Below are positions 25,029 to 34,425 of a stretch of DNA of 64,000 nucleotides, one piece after another. A model generated the notes under the pieces. It did not search any database. It was not told where the DNA came from and was given only the letters and a program-made list of their open reading frames with translations. Source of the stretch: Paracoccus sp. MC1862. Its GTDB lineage: Bacteria > Pseudomonadota > Alphaproteobacteria > Rhodobacterales > Rhodobacteraceae. The DNA lies in the NCBI RefSeq assembly GCF_016617715.1, contig NZ_CP067225.1:434001-498000 (forward strand), written 5' to 3'. Position numbers and translations under genes: made by a program. Position 1 is the stretch's first letter. Each line of letters starts with the position of its first letter.

Positions 25029-27890
25029 ATGAGTTTCGCCCGGCGCATCACCCGCCTTCCGCTTCCGACCGACCACGCGCGCGGCAAGGCTACCGCCGCG
25101 CATCTGTCCACGAACGACCCCAAGCTCACCGGCCTTCTCTGCGGTGCGGCCGGATCCAGCCCCTATCTGGCGGGGCTGATCGAGCGTGAGGCGCCTTGGC
25201 TTTCCGAGGCACTGGCCCGCGACCCGGCCCCTGACGCGCTGGTGGTGGCCGAAACCGCGGGCTTCGATGCGCTGCCTCCGGCCCAGCTTGACCCGGCGCT
25301 GCGGCAGGCCAAGCGGCGGGTCGCGCTTTATGCGGCACTGGCCGATCTGGGCGGGGTATGGACGCTGGACGAGGTGACCGGCGCGCTGACCGATCTTGCC
25401 GACGCCGCGACCGACCTTGCCCTGCGCGCCCATGTCGCCGACGAGACGCGACGGGGCAAGCTGCCCCCCCCGCTGGCCGATGCCGCGCCCGAGGTGGCGG
25501 GGATCTTCGCGCTGGCGATGGGCAAGATGGGCGCGCGCGAGCTGAACTATTCCTCGGACATCGACCTGATCGTCCTTTACGACGATGCCGCCTATGCGGC
25601 CAATGACCAGCACGAGGTCCGCGCGGCGCTGATCCGCGCCACCCGCAAGGCCGCCGCCACCCTGTCCGACCTGACCGCGCATGGTTATGTCTTCCGCACC
25701 GACCTGCGGCTGCGGCCCGACGCATCGGTGACGCCGGTCTGCATCTCGGCCACCGCCGCCCTGACCTATTACGAGGCTGAGGGCCGCAGTTGGGAACGCG
25801 CCGCCTTTATCAAGGCCCGGCCCTGCGCGGGCGATCTGGCCGCCGGGCAGCGGTTCCTGGATGCGCTGCGTCCCTTTGTCTGGCGGCGGCATCTCGATTT
25901 CGCCACCGTCGAGGACACGCACGAGATGCGCCGCCGCATCCGCGACCACAAGGGCCTGCACGGTGGCATTCGCGCCGCCGGGCACGATCTCAAACTTGGC
26001 CGCGGCGGCATCCGCGAGATCGAGTTCTTCGCCCAGACCCGCCAACTGATCGCGGGCGGGCGCGACCCCGACCTGCGCGCGCGCCGCACGGTCGATGCTT
26101 TGGTGGCGCTGGCTGAAAAGGAATGGATTCCGCCCGAGGTCGCCGCCGAGCTTGCCGCGCATTACCGCGAGCACCGCGAGATCGAGCATCGCATCCAGAT
26201 GGTCAATGACGCCCAGACCCATGCGGTGCCCGCGATGCCTGAAGGGGTCGCGCCGGTCGTTCACCTGTGCGGCGCATCCAACACGGATGCCTGGTGCGCT
26301 CGGCTGGAACAGCGCCTGCAGCGCGTCGAGGAACTTGCGGGCGACTTCTTCCAGCCGGGCGGGACCGGCGACGCCCGGCCCGACCTCGGCTACGATCAGG
26401 CGGCGCTGGTCGATGGCTGGCAAAGCTATCCCGCCCTGCGATCCGCCCGCGCCCGGCAGGTCTTCGCCCGGATCGAGCCGCGCGTGCTGACGAGCCTTTT
26501 CCGCGCCGGGCGGCCCGACGAGGCGCTGGGCCGCTTTGACAGCTTCTTGCGGGGGCTTCCCGCCGGGGTGCAGCTTTTCTCGATGTTCGAATCGAATCCC
26601 TCGCTGATCGATCTTCTGGGCGACATCTGCGCGACCTCGCCGGGGCTCGCGGCTCATCTCGCCCGCCACCCCGAGGTGCTGGACGCGGTGATCGCGGGCA
26701 GCTTCTTCGCGCCGTGGCCCGGCGCGGGGTCGCTGCGGTCGATGCTGTCCGAGACGCTCGACCGCACGATGGCCGCGCCCGAGGGCGGATACGAGCGCGC
26801 CCTGGATGCGGCGCGGCGCTGGGCGCATGAATGGCAGTTCCGCATCGGCGTCCATCATCTGCGCGGGCTGATCGAGGCCGAGGAGGCAGGCCAGCATTAC
26901 GCCGACATCGCCGATGCCGCGCTGGCGGCGCTGTCGCCGCTGGTCGCGGCCGAGTTCGCGCGCAGGCACGGGCCGCCCCCGGGCCACGGGGCGGCGGTGC
27001 TGGGTATGGGCTCGCTGGGGGCGCGGCAGCTCAATGCCGCCTCGGACCTCGACCTGATCGTGATCTACGACGCGGCGGACGCCGAAGGTTCCAAGGGGCC
27101 GAAGCCCTTGGCGACACGGCCCTATTATGCCCGGCTGACCCAAGCGCTTCTGACGGCCGTGACCGCGCCCACCGCAGCCGGGCGGCTTTATGAGGTGGAC
27201 ATGCGCCTGCGTCCCTCGGGGCGGCAGGGACCGGTCGCGACAGGGCTTGATTCGTTCCGCGGCTATCAGATGCACGAGGCCTGGACATGGGAGCATCTGG
27301 CCCTGACGCGGGCGAGGGTGGTTGCCGTGACCTCCGGCGCCCTTGCGGGGCAGGGGGCGGACGAGCCGGGCGCCTCGGACACGCGCCCGCTCGCAGTCCG
27401 GCTGGAGGCCCTGCGGCTTGAGATCCTTGCGGCGCGGGGCAGCGATCCGCGGGTGCTGCCGGATCTTCTTGCCATGCGGCAGCGCATCTTCGCCGCCAAG
27501 GCCCCGGATGGGCGGTGGGAAGCCAAGATCGGCCGCGGCCGGCTGCAGGACATCGAACTGTTCGCGCAGTCCCTGGCTCTGCGTGCCGCCTCGGCCTCCC
27601 GCGGCGCGGCCATGCAGTTGCGGGCGGGCCGCAAGGCGGGGCTGATCGGCGCCGAGGATGCCGACGCGCTGGCGCAGGCGCACCGCTTCCTGTGGCGGCT
27701 GCATTGCGCGGGCCGCCTGCTGACCGAGCGCCCGCTGGACATGGAGGCCCTTGGCCGGGGCGGGCAGGATTTCCTGCTGCGCGAAACGGGTTGCCGGACG
27801 CTTGACGAGCTTTCCACGCGGCTGGACGCTCATGTGGATGCGGCGGGACGGATCATCGACGCCCTGTCCGGCGCCGAGGGCGAGGGCTGA
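25029..27890 (+). CDS. glnE: Bifunctional glutamine synthetase adenylyltransferase/deadenylase
   Basis: Adenylylates and deadenylylates glutamine synthetase in response to PII and glutamine. The 953-residue product has two nucleotidyltransferase domains, each with the family motif: MGKMGARELNYSSDIDLIVLY (about 160-180, N-terminal, deadenylylating) and MGSLGARQLNAASDLDLIVIY (about 659-679, C-terminal, adenylylating), joined by a helical linker. No ribosome-binding site is needed if the message is leaderless. A GGCCGG-AAA-CCGGCC hairpin directly follows the stop. Confidence 0.96.
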   Translation: MSFARRITRLPLPTDHARGKATAAHLSTNDPKLTGLLCGAAGSSPYLAGLIEREAPWLSEALARDPAPDALVVAETAGFDALPPAQLDPALRQAKRRVALYAALADLGGVWTLDEVTGALTDLADAATDLALRAHVADETRRGKLPPPLADAAPEVAGIFALAMGKMGARELNYSSDIDLIVLYDDAAYAANDQHEVRAALIRATRKAAATLSDLTAHGYVFRTDLRLRPDASVTPVCISATAALTYYEAEGRSWERAAFIKARPCAGDLAAGQRFLDALRPFVWRRHLDFATVEDTHEMRRRIRDHKGLHGGIRAAGHDLKLGRGGIREIEFFAQTRQLIAGGRDPDLRARRTVDALVALAEKEWIPPEVAAELAAHYREHREIEHRIQMVNDAQTHAVPAMPEGVAPVVHLCGASNTDAWCARLEQRLQRVEELAGDFFQPGGTGDARPDLGYDQAALVDGWQSYPALRSARARQVFARIEPRVLTSLFRAGRPDEALGRFDSFLRGLPAGVQLFSMFESNPSLIDLLGDICATSPGLAAHLARHPEVLDAVIAGSFFAPWPGAGSLRSMLSETLDRTMAAPEGGYERALDAARRWAHEWQFRIGVHHLRGLIEAEEAGQHYADIADAALAALSPLVAAEFARRHGPPPGHGAAVLGMGSLGARQLNAASDLDLIVIYDAADAEGSKGPKPLATRPYYARLTQALLTAVTAPTAAGRLYEVDMRLRPSGRQGPVATGLDSFRGYQMHEAWTWEHLALTRARVVAVTSGALAGQGADEPGASDTRPLAVRLEALRLEILAARGSDPRVLPDLLAMRQRIFAAKAPDGRWEAKIGRGRLQDIELFAQSLALRAASASRGAAMQLRAGRKAGLIGAEDADALAQAHRFLWRLHCAGRLLTERPLDMEALGRGGQDFLLRETGCRTLDELSTRLDAHVDAAGRIIDALSGAEGEG

Positions 27891-27891
27891 C

Positions 27892-27906
27892 GGCCGGAAA
27901 CCGGCC
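27892..27906. terminator. Hairpin between convergent glnE and glycosyltransferase genes
   Basis: Perfect GGCCGG-AAA-CCGGCC stem-loop 2 bp after the glnE stop. It lacks a T-run, so termination is possible but not certain. Confidence 0.4.
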
Positions 27907-27931
27907 CTTGGCCGATCCTGTCCGTCCGGCC

Positions 27932-29998
27932 TCACCCGATCACGCCGGTGATGCGGATCGAGGCGGCAGCAGAAGATGCCGGGCCGGGCTGGTCCGTGAC
28001 CGCGCCAAGGATCGGCACCAGTGACCCGTCCGGCGCCACCTCCGCCGTGCCATCCAAGTCATCGGCCGCATGGTCGAAGACCCCGTGCGTGGTCTTGTCC
28101 CAGTAGAACGGCTTGGCGACGATCTCATAGGCCGCCTTCCATGCCGCGAGGCAAGCCAGCGGAAAATAGAAATACAACGTCGGTGCCCAGGGCATCAGCC
28201 CCGGATGGGTCCGGCGCACGGCCCAGATCGCCACGACCGCGTTCAGCGCCTCGGACAGAAGAAAACTTGCGATCACGACAGTGCCCAACCAACCCTCGAC
28301 CAAGGGTCCAAGCGGGTGGCCATAGCCAAGCGTCAGCAGCCAGAAGCTCCACAGCACGGGCGCCAGAAGGAACTGCTGGACGGTGGCGAACATCTGCAGG
28401 TGAAAGCCGATGGCGGGCCAGAACCCGATCTCGCGCACCAGCCGCCCCGGGGATCGCATATGCACGCCCCAGGTCATCGCAAAGCCCTTGAGCCAGCGCG
28501 AGCGCTGCTTGACCCAAGGGACAGGCCGGCAGTTCGCCTCTTCATGCGTGGTCGTGGCGACCATCTCTGTCCGATAGCCGAGCCGCGCCAGGCGGACGCC
28601 GAGATCCGCGTCCTCGGTGACGTTCCAGCCGTCCCAGCCGCCCGCATGATCCAGCGCCGCGCGGCGGATAAAGAAGGTCGTTCCGCCCAGCGGCACCACC
28701 AGCCCCATCTGCGCGATCCCCGGCAGCACGCCCCGGAACCAGGCCGAATATTCCAGCGTGAAGCAGCGCGCGAGCCAGTTGGTGCGCGGGTTGTAGAAAT
28801 CCAGCGCCCCCTGCACGCAGGCGACGGCGGGCGGGGCGAAATGCAGCTGGCGGGCGACCTTCTGCAACTGGTCCGGCTCGGGCCGGTCCTCGGCATCCCA
28901 GACGCCGATGATCTCGCCCCGGCAGAAGTTCAGGGCATAGTTCAGCGCCCGCGGCTTGGTGCGGATCGGCCCGTCGGGAACGGTCACGACGCGCATCCAG
29001 AACGGCAGTTTCACCCCCGACAGCGCGTTGCGGGTGACGGAGTCGGTTTCCTCGACCACCAGCAGGATGTCGGTCAGTTCGCGCGGGTAGGTCAGCCGGG
29101 CGAGGCGGCCGATGAGGCGGTCAGCGATGTTCTCCTCGCGGAACATCGGCACCATGACCGAGATCACCGGCCACTTCCACTCGATCCCGGCCCCATCCAC
29201 CGGATCGGCCTCGCGCAGACCGCGCAGGGTCGCGCGGAAGGCCAGCGCCTTCAGCGCCGTCGTCGCCACAAGGGTGGCAATGGCGACCAGGCTGACCAGC
29301 GCCAGCACCATCACCGGCGCAAGCCACAGCCCCAGCGTCAGCGCGCCCATCAGCACCAGCAGGATGCGCCCCAGCCGGGCCTCGTTGCGGGTGCGGCAGC
29401 TCAGTTCCGGCGGAACGCAGGTCTCGGCCTGCCGGATCAGCGCGGTGCGGCGGGCGGCCAGCAGCGCCTCGGTGCAGTCCTGCCCGGTTCCCAGCAGCAT
29501 CCGCACCGGGCCGAGCCGCGATTCCAGCCGCCCGCGGATGCTTTCGAACCTCTCGGGCCATGCGGCGGCGACGAAGGTGACGCCGCCTGTCCGCCGCCAT
29601 GGCACCACGCCCTGCGCCAGGCACCAGTCGGCACCCGCCCGGTCAATCAGGCGCGCGTCGGGCGGCAGGGCGGCAAGGTCGATGGCCGAGGTCCGCCACT
29701 GCTTCGACAAGGCAAGCGTCAGCGCCTGCGGCGTGACCCAGCCGCGTGCCAGAAGAATCTCGCTGAGCCGCGCGGCTTCCGGGCGCTGCAGCATCACGGC
29801 CTGCAGCAGATTGCCCGGATCGACGGCGCCATCGTCCAGCAGGATCTGCCCCAGCGTCCGATCGGCAGGCTTGCCGGTCCCAGCGCTCGGCCGGTCGTCG
29901 GGGCGGGCGGCGCGTGGCCAGAGCGGCCCCTGCGCGCGCTCCGCCGGATCGGCGGGTCCGGGCTGCTGGCGGCGAATCGGCGTAACGGACACAGGCAC
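27932..29998 (-). CDS. Membrane glycosyltransferase family 2 with N-terminal MshEN-like domain
   Basis: Processive-type glycosyltransferase of 688 residues. Residues about 48-108 form a tandem MshEN/GspE_N-like motif (TLGQILLDDGAVDPGNL..., LSEILLARGWVTPQAL...), a fold that binds cyclic di-GMP in other proteins. Two membrane helices (about 210-248) precede the GT-A domain with VPMFREE, VEETD (315-319), DAED (368-371), TED (461-463) and the QRSRW motif (498-502). Four or so helices follow (525-625). It resembles the NfrB / cellulose-synthase-like group. GTG start. The product is unknown; an exported polysaccharide is likely. Confidence 0.82.
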   Translation of the reverse strand: MPVSVTPIRRQQPGPADPAERAQGPLWPRAARPDDRPSAGTGKPADRTLGQILLDDGAVDPGNLLQAVMLQRPEAARLSEILLARGWVTPQALTLALSKQWRTSAIDLAALPPDARLIDRAGADWCLAQGVVPWRRTGGVTFVAAAWPERFESIRGRLESRLGPVRMLLGTGQDCTEALLAARRTALIRQAETCVPPELSCRTRNEARLGRILLVLMGALTLGLWLAPVMVLALVSLVAIATLVATTALKALAFRATLRGLREADPVDGAGIEWKWPVISVMVPMFREENIADRLIGRLARLTYPRELTDILLVVEETDSVTRNALSGVKLPFWMRVVTVPDGPIRTKPRALNYALNFCRGEIIGVWDAEDRPEPDQLQKVARQLHFAPPAVACVQGALDFYNPRTNWLARCFTLEYSAWFRGVLPGIAQMGLVVPLGGTTFFIRRAALDHAGGWDGWNVTEDADLGVRLARLGYRTEMVATTTHEEANCRPVPWVKQRSRWLKGFAMTWGVHMRSPGRLVREIGFWPAIGFHLQMFATVQQFLLAPVLWSFWLLTLGYGHPLGPLVEGWLGTVVIASFLLSEALNAVVAIWAVRRTHPGLMPWAPTLYFYFPLACLAAWKAAYEIVAKPFYWDKTTHGVFDHAADDLDGTAEVAPDGSLVPILGAVTDQPGPASSAAASIRITGVIG

Positions 29999-30060
29999 CT
30001 CGGGGCGGCAGGATCGCCTCCCTGATCACCCGGAATGCTTAAGTTGCCGTTAACAAAGCC

Positions 30061-31212
30061 TCAGCCCTGCCGCCGCTCGCGCATGGCTTCGGCGAAACGT
30101 TCAAACAGATGGGCGCTGTCCTGCGGTCCGGGGCTCGCCTCGGGATGATACTGGACCGAGAAGACCGGGCGGCCGTCCAGCTTCAGCCCGCAGTTGGACC
30201 CGTCGAACAGGCTGACATGCGTCTCGATCACGCCCTCGGGCAGGGTCTGGGCGTCCACCGCGAAGCCGTGGTTCATCGAGGTGATCTCGACCTTGCCGCT
30301 TTCCTTGTCGCGCACGGGATGGTTCGCGCCATGGTGGCCGTGGCTCATCTTGACGGTCTTCGCCCCCAGCGCCAGCGCCAGCATCTGGTGGCCGAGGCAG
30401 ATGCCGAAGATCGGCAGGTCGCGTTCCAGCAGCTTCTGGATCATCGGCACCGCATATTCCCCGGTCGCCGCCGGGTCGCCGGGGCCGTTCGACAGGAACA
30501 CGCCCTCGGGGTCATGGGCCAGCACCTCCTCGGCGGTGGCGGTGGCGGGCAGGACGGTCACGTCTGCCCCGGATTCGGCCAGCGAGCGCAGGAGGTTCCG
30601 CTTGGCGCCGTAATCCAGCGCCACGACGCGCAGCGGCTTTCCGGGGCGCCCGGTCCCGAAGCTGCCGGGCCAGCGCCACATCCCCTCGTCCCAGCGATAG
30701 CTCTGGGCGGTGCTGACCTCGCGCGCGAGGTCCATGCCGACGAGGCCCGACCATCCGCGGGCGCGGGCGACCATCGCCTCAATGTCGAAGCGCCCCTCGG
30801 GGTCATGGGCCAGCACCACATGCGGCGCTCCCTGCTGACGGATCGCGCGGGTCAGGCGGCGGGTGTCCACCCCGCCGATCCCGATGCGGCCGCGCCGTTC
30901 CATCCATTGGGCCAGATCCGAGGCCGCGCGCCAGTTCGAGGGCTCGGTCGGGTCCCATTTGACCACGATGCCGGCGGCGACCGGATCGGCGGATTCGTCA
31001 TCTTCCGGCGTCACGCCGGTGTTGCCGATATGGGGGAAGGTGAAGGTCACGACCTGAGCTGCATAGCTGGGGTCGGTCATGATCTCCTGATAGCCGGTCA
31101 TGGCGGTGTTGAAGACCAGCTCGGCCACCACCTCGCCCGTCGCACCGAAGCCTCGGCCATAGAAGATCGTCCCGTCTGCCAAGGCCAGGCACGCGGTCGG
31201 TTTCTGTTCCAT
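30061..31212 (-). CDS. carA: Carbamoyl-phosphate synthase small subunit
   Basis: Glutaminase subunit that supplies ammonia to CarB for carbamoyl phosphate, used for pyrimidines and arginine. The 383-residue product has the amidotransferase nucleophile in FGICLGHQMLALALG, MSHGHHGANHPV, and the His-Glu pair in VQYHPEASPGP. The ATG at 31212 follows a GGGGG tract by 6 nt; upstream in-frame sequence overlaps the promoter. carB is not in the window. The leader can form a small hairpin hiding the G-tract. Confidence 0.97.
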   Translation of the reverse strand: MEQKPTACLALADGTIFYGRGFGATGEVVAELVFNTAMTGYQEIMTDPSYAAQVVTFTFPHIGNTGVTPEDDESADPVAAGIVVKWDPTEPSNWRAASDLAQWMERRGRIGIGGVDTRRLTRAIRQQGAPHVVLAHDPEGRFDIEAMVARARGWSGLVGMDLAREVSTAQSYRWDEGMWRWPGSFGTGRPGKPLRVVALDYGAKRNLLRSLAESGADVTVLPATATAEEVLAHDPEGVFLSNGPGDPAATGEYAVPMIQKLLERDLPIFGICLGHQMLALALGAKTVKMSHGHHGANHPVRDKESGKVEITSMNHGFAVDAQTLPEGVIETHVSLFDGSNCGLKLDGRPVFSVQYHPEASPGPQDSAHLFERFAEAMRERRQG

Positions 31213-31237
31213 CTCGAACCCCCGGAAAATCGGGCGA

Positions 31238-31266
31238 GAGCTAGGGGAAGCGGCCGCTGGGGTCAA
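31238..31266 (-). promoter_or_regulatory. Predicted carA promoter
   Basis: TTGACC-N17-TAGCTC on the minus strand. The -35 is half of a perfect inverted repeat GGTCAAG-GCTG-CTTGACC (31261-31278), so a second -35-like box faces the divergent YqeY gene. Confidence 0.6.
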
Positions 31267-31327
31267 GGCTGCTTGACCGGCGGGTGGCACGGGGGCAAGC
31301 GTGACGGGAATCAAGGAGAGGCATGAC

Positions 31328-31789
31328 ATGGACCTGCGCGAGCGTATTCAGACCGCGACGAAAGAGGCGATGAAGGCCCGCGACCAGTTGCGGCTGTCCA
31401 CCCTGCGGCTGATCGGGGCGGCGATCAAGGACCGCGAGATCGCCCAGCGGGGCGAGGACGGCAAGGGCGCACTGACCGAGGATGACGTGGTCGCGCTGCT
31501 GTCGCGGATGGTCAAGCAGCGGCAGGAATCGGCCCGGGCCTACGAGGAGGGCGGCCGGCTGGAACTGGCCGAGCGCGAACAGGCCGAGATCGGCATCATC
31601 CAGGAATTCCTGCCGCGCCAGTTGTCGGCCGATGAGGTCGAGGCGGGGATCGCCTCGGTCATCGCGGACCTGGACGCGACCGGCGTGCGGGACATGGGCC
31701 GCGTCATGGGTGCCCTGCGGGAACGCCATGCCGGGCAGATGGACTTTGGCGCGGCCGGCGCGTTGGTCAAGGCGCGGCTGATGGGGTGA
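31328..31789 (+). CDS. GatB/YqeY domain protein
   Basis: Cytoplasmic protein of 153 residues matching the YqeY family (DLRERIQTATKEAMKARD, LRLIGAAIKDREIA, EIGIIQEFLPRQLS, DMGRVMGAL). The domain is also found at the C-terminus of GatB, where it binds tRNA; stand-alone members have no firm function. AAGGAGAGG lies 5 nt before the ATG. The gene is divergent from carA, an arrangement seen in other alphaproteobacteria. Confidence 0.93.
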   Translation: MDLRERIQTATKEAMKARDQLRLSTLRLIGAAIKDREIAQRGEDGKGALTEDDVVALLSRMVKQRQESARAYEEGGRLELAEREQAEIGIIQEFLPRQLSADEVEAGIASVIADLDATGVRDMGRVMGALRERHAGQMDFGAAGALVKARLMG

Positions 31790-31814
31790 TGAGGCCGGCG
31801 GCGCTGCCCCCATC

Positions 31815-31826
31815 GTCGTATACGAC
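31815..31826. other. 12-bp perfect palindrome GTCGTATACGAC
   Basis: Lies 26 bp after the YqeY gene stop and just before repeat copy 4. It may fold as GTCG-TATA-CGAC or bind a protein; function unknown. Confidence 0.4.
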
Positions 31827-31832
31827 AATCCC

Positions 31833-31855
31833 GGGGATATTTGAGCGAAGAAAAA
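31833..31855 (+). repeat. Intergenic repeat copy 4
   Basis: GGGGATATTTG-AGCG-AAGAAAAA, 43 bp after the YqeY gene stop in sense orientation, between convergent genes. Confidence 0.6.
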
Positions 31856-31958
31856 CTAGGGGGAAGCAGGTATCCAACCTCCGCCGGACGGCAGGGTGCG
31901 TGCCCAGCAGGCAACCTGCAGGCTGTCGGACCAGTGAGACGGTGCCTTGGCGCGCAGG

Positions 31959-32558
31959 CTACGTTGCCGGTTGAACTGACAGGCGCTCCTCGACCAGTGC
32001 AACGGCCCGCGCGACGGCTTGGTCGATGCTCAGTTCGGTCGTGTCCAGCATAACCGCGTCCGGTGCAGCGCGCAGGGGGGCGGTGTCGCGGGCCGCGTCG
32101 CGGGCGTCGCGTTCGCGCAGTTGCATCAGCATCTCGGCCGGATCGACGCCAAGCTCTGCCGCGCGGCGCGCGGCGCGGGTCTCGTCCGCGGCCACGACAT
32201 ACAGCTTCACCTGAGCGCCGGGGCAGATCACCGTGCCGATGTCGCGCCCGTCCAGCACCGCGCCGGGCTCCTGCGCGGCAAAGCGGCGCTGGAAATCGAC
32301 AAGGGCGGCGCGGACCTCGGGGATCGCGGCGACGCGAGAGGCGGCCTGTCCCGCCTCGGCGCTGCGCAACCCGGGGCGAAGCAGGTCCTCGGGGGTCAGG
32401 CCCTTGGCGGCGTGGACGGGTTCGCCCCCCAGCGCACCCACGGCGCGATAAAGCAGGCCGGTGTCCAGATGCAGGAAGCCGAATCGTTCCGCCAGCGCCC
32501 GCGCGATGGTGCCCTTGCCGGAAGCGGCCGGCCCGTCGATGGCGATAGTGAATGGCAT
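31959..32558 (-). CDS. cmk: Cytidylate kinase
   Basis: Phosphorylates CMP and dCMP. The 199-residue product has the P-loop [38 protein letters not shown] and a NMP-kinase fold. AAGGAGAG lies about 6 nt before the ATG at 32558. It converges on the YqeY gene. The rpsA gene that often follows cmk is not here. Confidence 0.96.
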   Translation of the reverse strand: MPFTIAIDGPAASGKGTIARALAERFGFLHLDTGLLYRAVGALGGEPVHAAKGLTPEDLLRPGLRSAEAGQAASRVAAIPEVRAALVDFQRRFAAQEPGAVLDGRDIGTVICPGAQVKLYVVAADETRAARRAAELGVDPAEMLMQLRERDARDAARDTAPLRAAPDAVMLDTTELSIDQAVARAVALVEERLSVQPAT

Positions 32559-32727
32559 GGCGTCTCTCCTTCGGGGTCGGGGCCTCTTGCCACAGGCGGG
32601 CGCGTCAGGAAAGCGGGGGCCGGCAGCTCGGGCCGTGCCTTTCCGTCGCTGGAAGCGGCGCGTTCCCTTGGGACAGGCCCGCAAGGAAAAAGCTTTGGGG
32701 GCAGGGCAGGGGATGCGGCGGGCGCGA

Positions 32728-33900
32728 TCAGACGATCGCCGCCTCGGCAAAGGGCTGGCCGTCCAGCACCCGCTGCACACCCAGGGGCGAGAGGTCCAGC
32801 GTCACCCAATCGCCATGTACGATCTGCTCGGCAATGCCCCGGCCCACGGCGGGGGCCTGCTGCAGCCCGTGGCCCGAGAAGCCGTTTGCGTGGTAGAGAT
32901 TGGGCACCTGCGGGTTGCGGCCGATAATCGCGTTCTGGTCCAGCGTGTTGAAGGCATAATGCCCGGCCCATTCACGGATCACCCGGGCGGCGCCGAAGCC
33001 CTCGGCGCGGGCGTAAAGGGCGGGCCAGACGTGATCCTCCCACAGTTCCGACTGGGGCACGAAGTCGTCCTCGTCGCAGGGGCCGTCGGTCGCGGGAACC
33101 GTGGCCGCCAGCCACTGGCCATGCTCGGGGCGCATCCAGATGCCCGAGGGGTCGATGACCAGCGGCGCATCCGGGTGTCGGGCGGCGGGCGCATCGACCA
33201 CGAAGATCGTGCGCTTGCGCGGCTCGACCGGCAGGTCGAGGCCCATCGACCGCATCAGTCCCGCAGCCCGCGGCCCCGCGCAGTTCACGAAGACATCGGC
33301 CTGCCGCCGCCCGCCCTTTTCCAGTTCCGCCGCAAGGATGCGGTCGCCATTACGCTGGAACCGCAGCACGCGGTCGGTCAGCCAGGCCGCGCCAGCCGCC
33401 CGCGCGGCGTTCTTCATTCCCGACAGCAGGCCCATGTTGTCGAAGAAGCCCTCGTCCCGCGGCCCGAAAGCGCCCGCCACGATGTCGTCAAGCTGCATCC
33501 ATGGAAAGCGTGCCGCCAGCCCCACCCGGTCCAGCACCTCGGTCGAGGCCCCAAGCCCGCGCTGCATGGCGGCAAGGTTTTCAAGCTGGACCGCGCCCGT
33601 CTCGGTGCCGGTCAGGAACAGGTAGCCGTTCTCGCGCAGCCCGAGGTCGGGGATCTCGCCCGCAGGCCCGGTCCAGCGCGCGAAGTCGCGGATGAACTCG
33701 ATCCCGAAGCGGCTGATCGCGACATTCACCTCGTTGGTGAACTGCGAACGGATGCCTGCCGCCGACAGCGCAGTGGAACTGGTGGCGTAGCTGGGGTCGG
33801 GTTCCACCACGGTCACGCGGATGCCGGGGTCCAGCCGGGTCAGCCAGAAAGCGACCGAGGCGCCCATCACCGCGCCGCCCGCAATCAGAACTTCGGTCAC
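32728..33900 (-). CDS. FAD-dependent oxidoreductase (DAO family)
   Basis: Probable flavoenzyme of 390 residues in the D-amino-acid/sarcosine/glycine oxidase superfamily. The N-terminal dinucleotide motif is an atypical [12 protein letters not shown] with [21 protein letters not shown] following; the C-terminal part has [17 protein letters not shown] and the FAD-contacting [16 protein letters not shown]. No membrane segment or signal is visible. The start is GTG with AGGA nearby. It stands alone between cmk and NDUFA12, so the substrate cannot be inferred from context. Confidence 0.85.
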   Translation of the reverse strand: MTEVLIAGGAVMGASVAFWLTRLDPGIRVTVVEPDPSYATSSTALSAAGIRSQFTNEVNVAISRFGIEFIRDFARWTGPAGEIPDLGLRENGYLFLTGTETGAVQLENLAAMQRGLGASTEVLDRVGLAARFPWMQLDDIVAGAFGPRDEGFFDNMGLLSGMKNAARAAGAAWLTDRVLRFQRNGDRILAAELEKGGRRQADVFVNCAGPRAAGLMRSMGLDLPVEPRKRTIFVVDAPAARHPDAPLVIDPSGIWMRPEHGQWLAATVPATDGPCDEDDFVPQSELWEDHVWPALYARAEGFGAARVIREWAGHYAFNTLDQNAIIGRNPQVPNLYHANGFSGHGLQQAPAVGRGIAEQIVHGDWVTLDLSPLGVQRVLDGQPFAEAAIV

Positions 33901-34047
33901 GATCCTGCCCCTGCCTTGCAACTCCGCCGCAGGTTTTGCCCAAGGCCACGCCCCGCGCAAGGTGCTTCACGATGGCGCAAGGCGCTGGACCTCGGGCCGG
34001 GGATGCGCGATACGGAAACCCGGATTGCGCCCAAGCGGAGTTGCCCC

Positions 34048-34422
34048 ATGTGGATCGTCGATCGCCTGCTGACCTGGTGGAACGGCCAGACGCTGGGCAC
34101 CCAGGTCTGGACCTCGCGTTTCGGCACGAAGGTGGGCGAGGACGAGCAGGGCAATATCTATTACCAGACGCCCGGCGGCAAGCGGCGCTGGGTCATCTAC
34201 AACGGCGAGGCCGAGGCGAGCCGGGTTCCGCCCGAGTGGCGCGGCTGGCTGACCTTTACCTATGACGACCCGCCGAACCGCGTGCCGCTGCCCCGGAAGC
34301 CCTGGGAAAAGCCCCATGTGCCGAACCGCACCGGCACGGAGGGCGCCTATCACCCGGATGGCTCGCTTTACCGGGCCGAGCCTGTGCCCCGGCGCGACTA
34401 CGACGCCTGGCAGCCCGAGTAG
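34048..34422 (+). CDS. NADH:ubiquinone oxidoreductase accessory subunit NDUFA12
   Basis: Homologue of the mitochondrial complex I subunit B17.2, found in alphaproteobacteria as a supernumerary subunit. The 124-residue product has the typical [20 protein letters not shown] start, [26 protein letters not shown] and a W/P-rich end (RDYDAWQPE). AAGCGGAG precedes the ATG. It lies 3 bp before mlaD, probably in one transcript, away from the nuo operon. Confidence 0.93.
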   Translation: MWIVDRLLTWWNGQTLGTQVWTSRFGTKVGEDEQGNIYYQTPGGKRRWVIYNGEAEASRVPPEWRGWLTFTYDDPPNRVPLPRKPWEKPHVPNRTGTEGAYHPDGSLYRAEPVPRRDYDAWQPE

Positions 34423-34425
34423 CCG

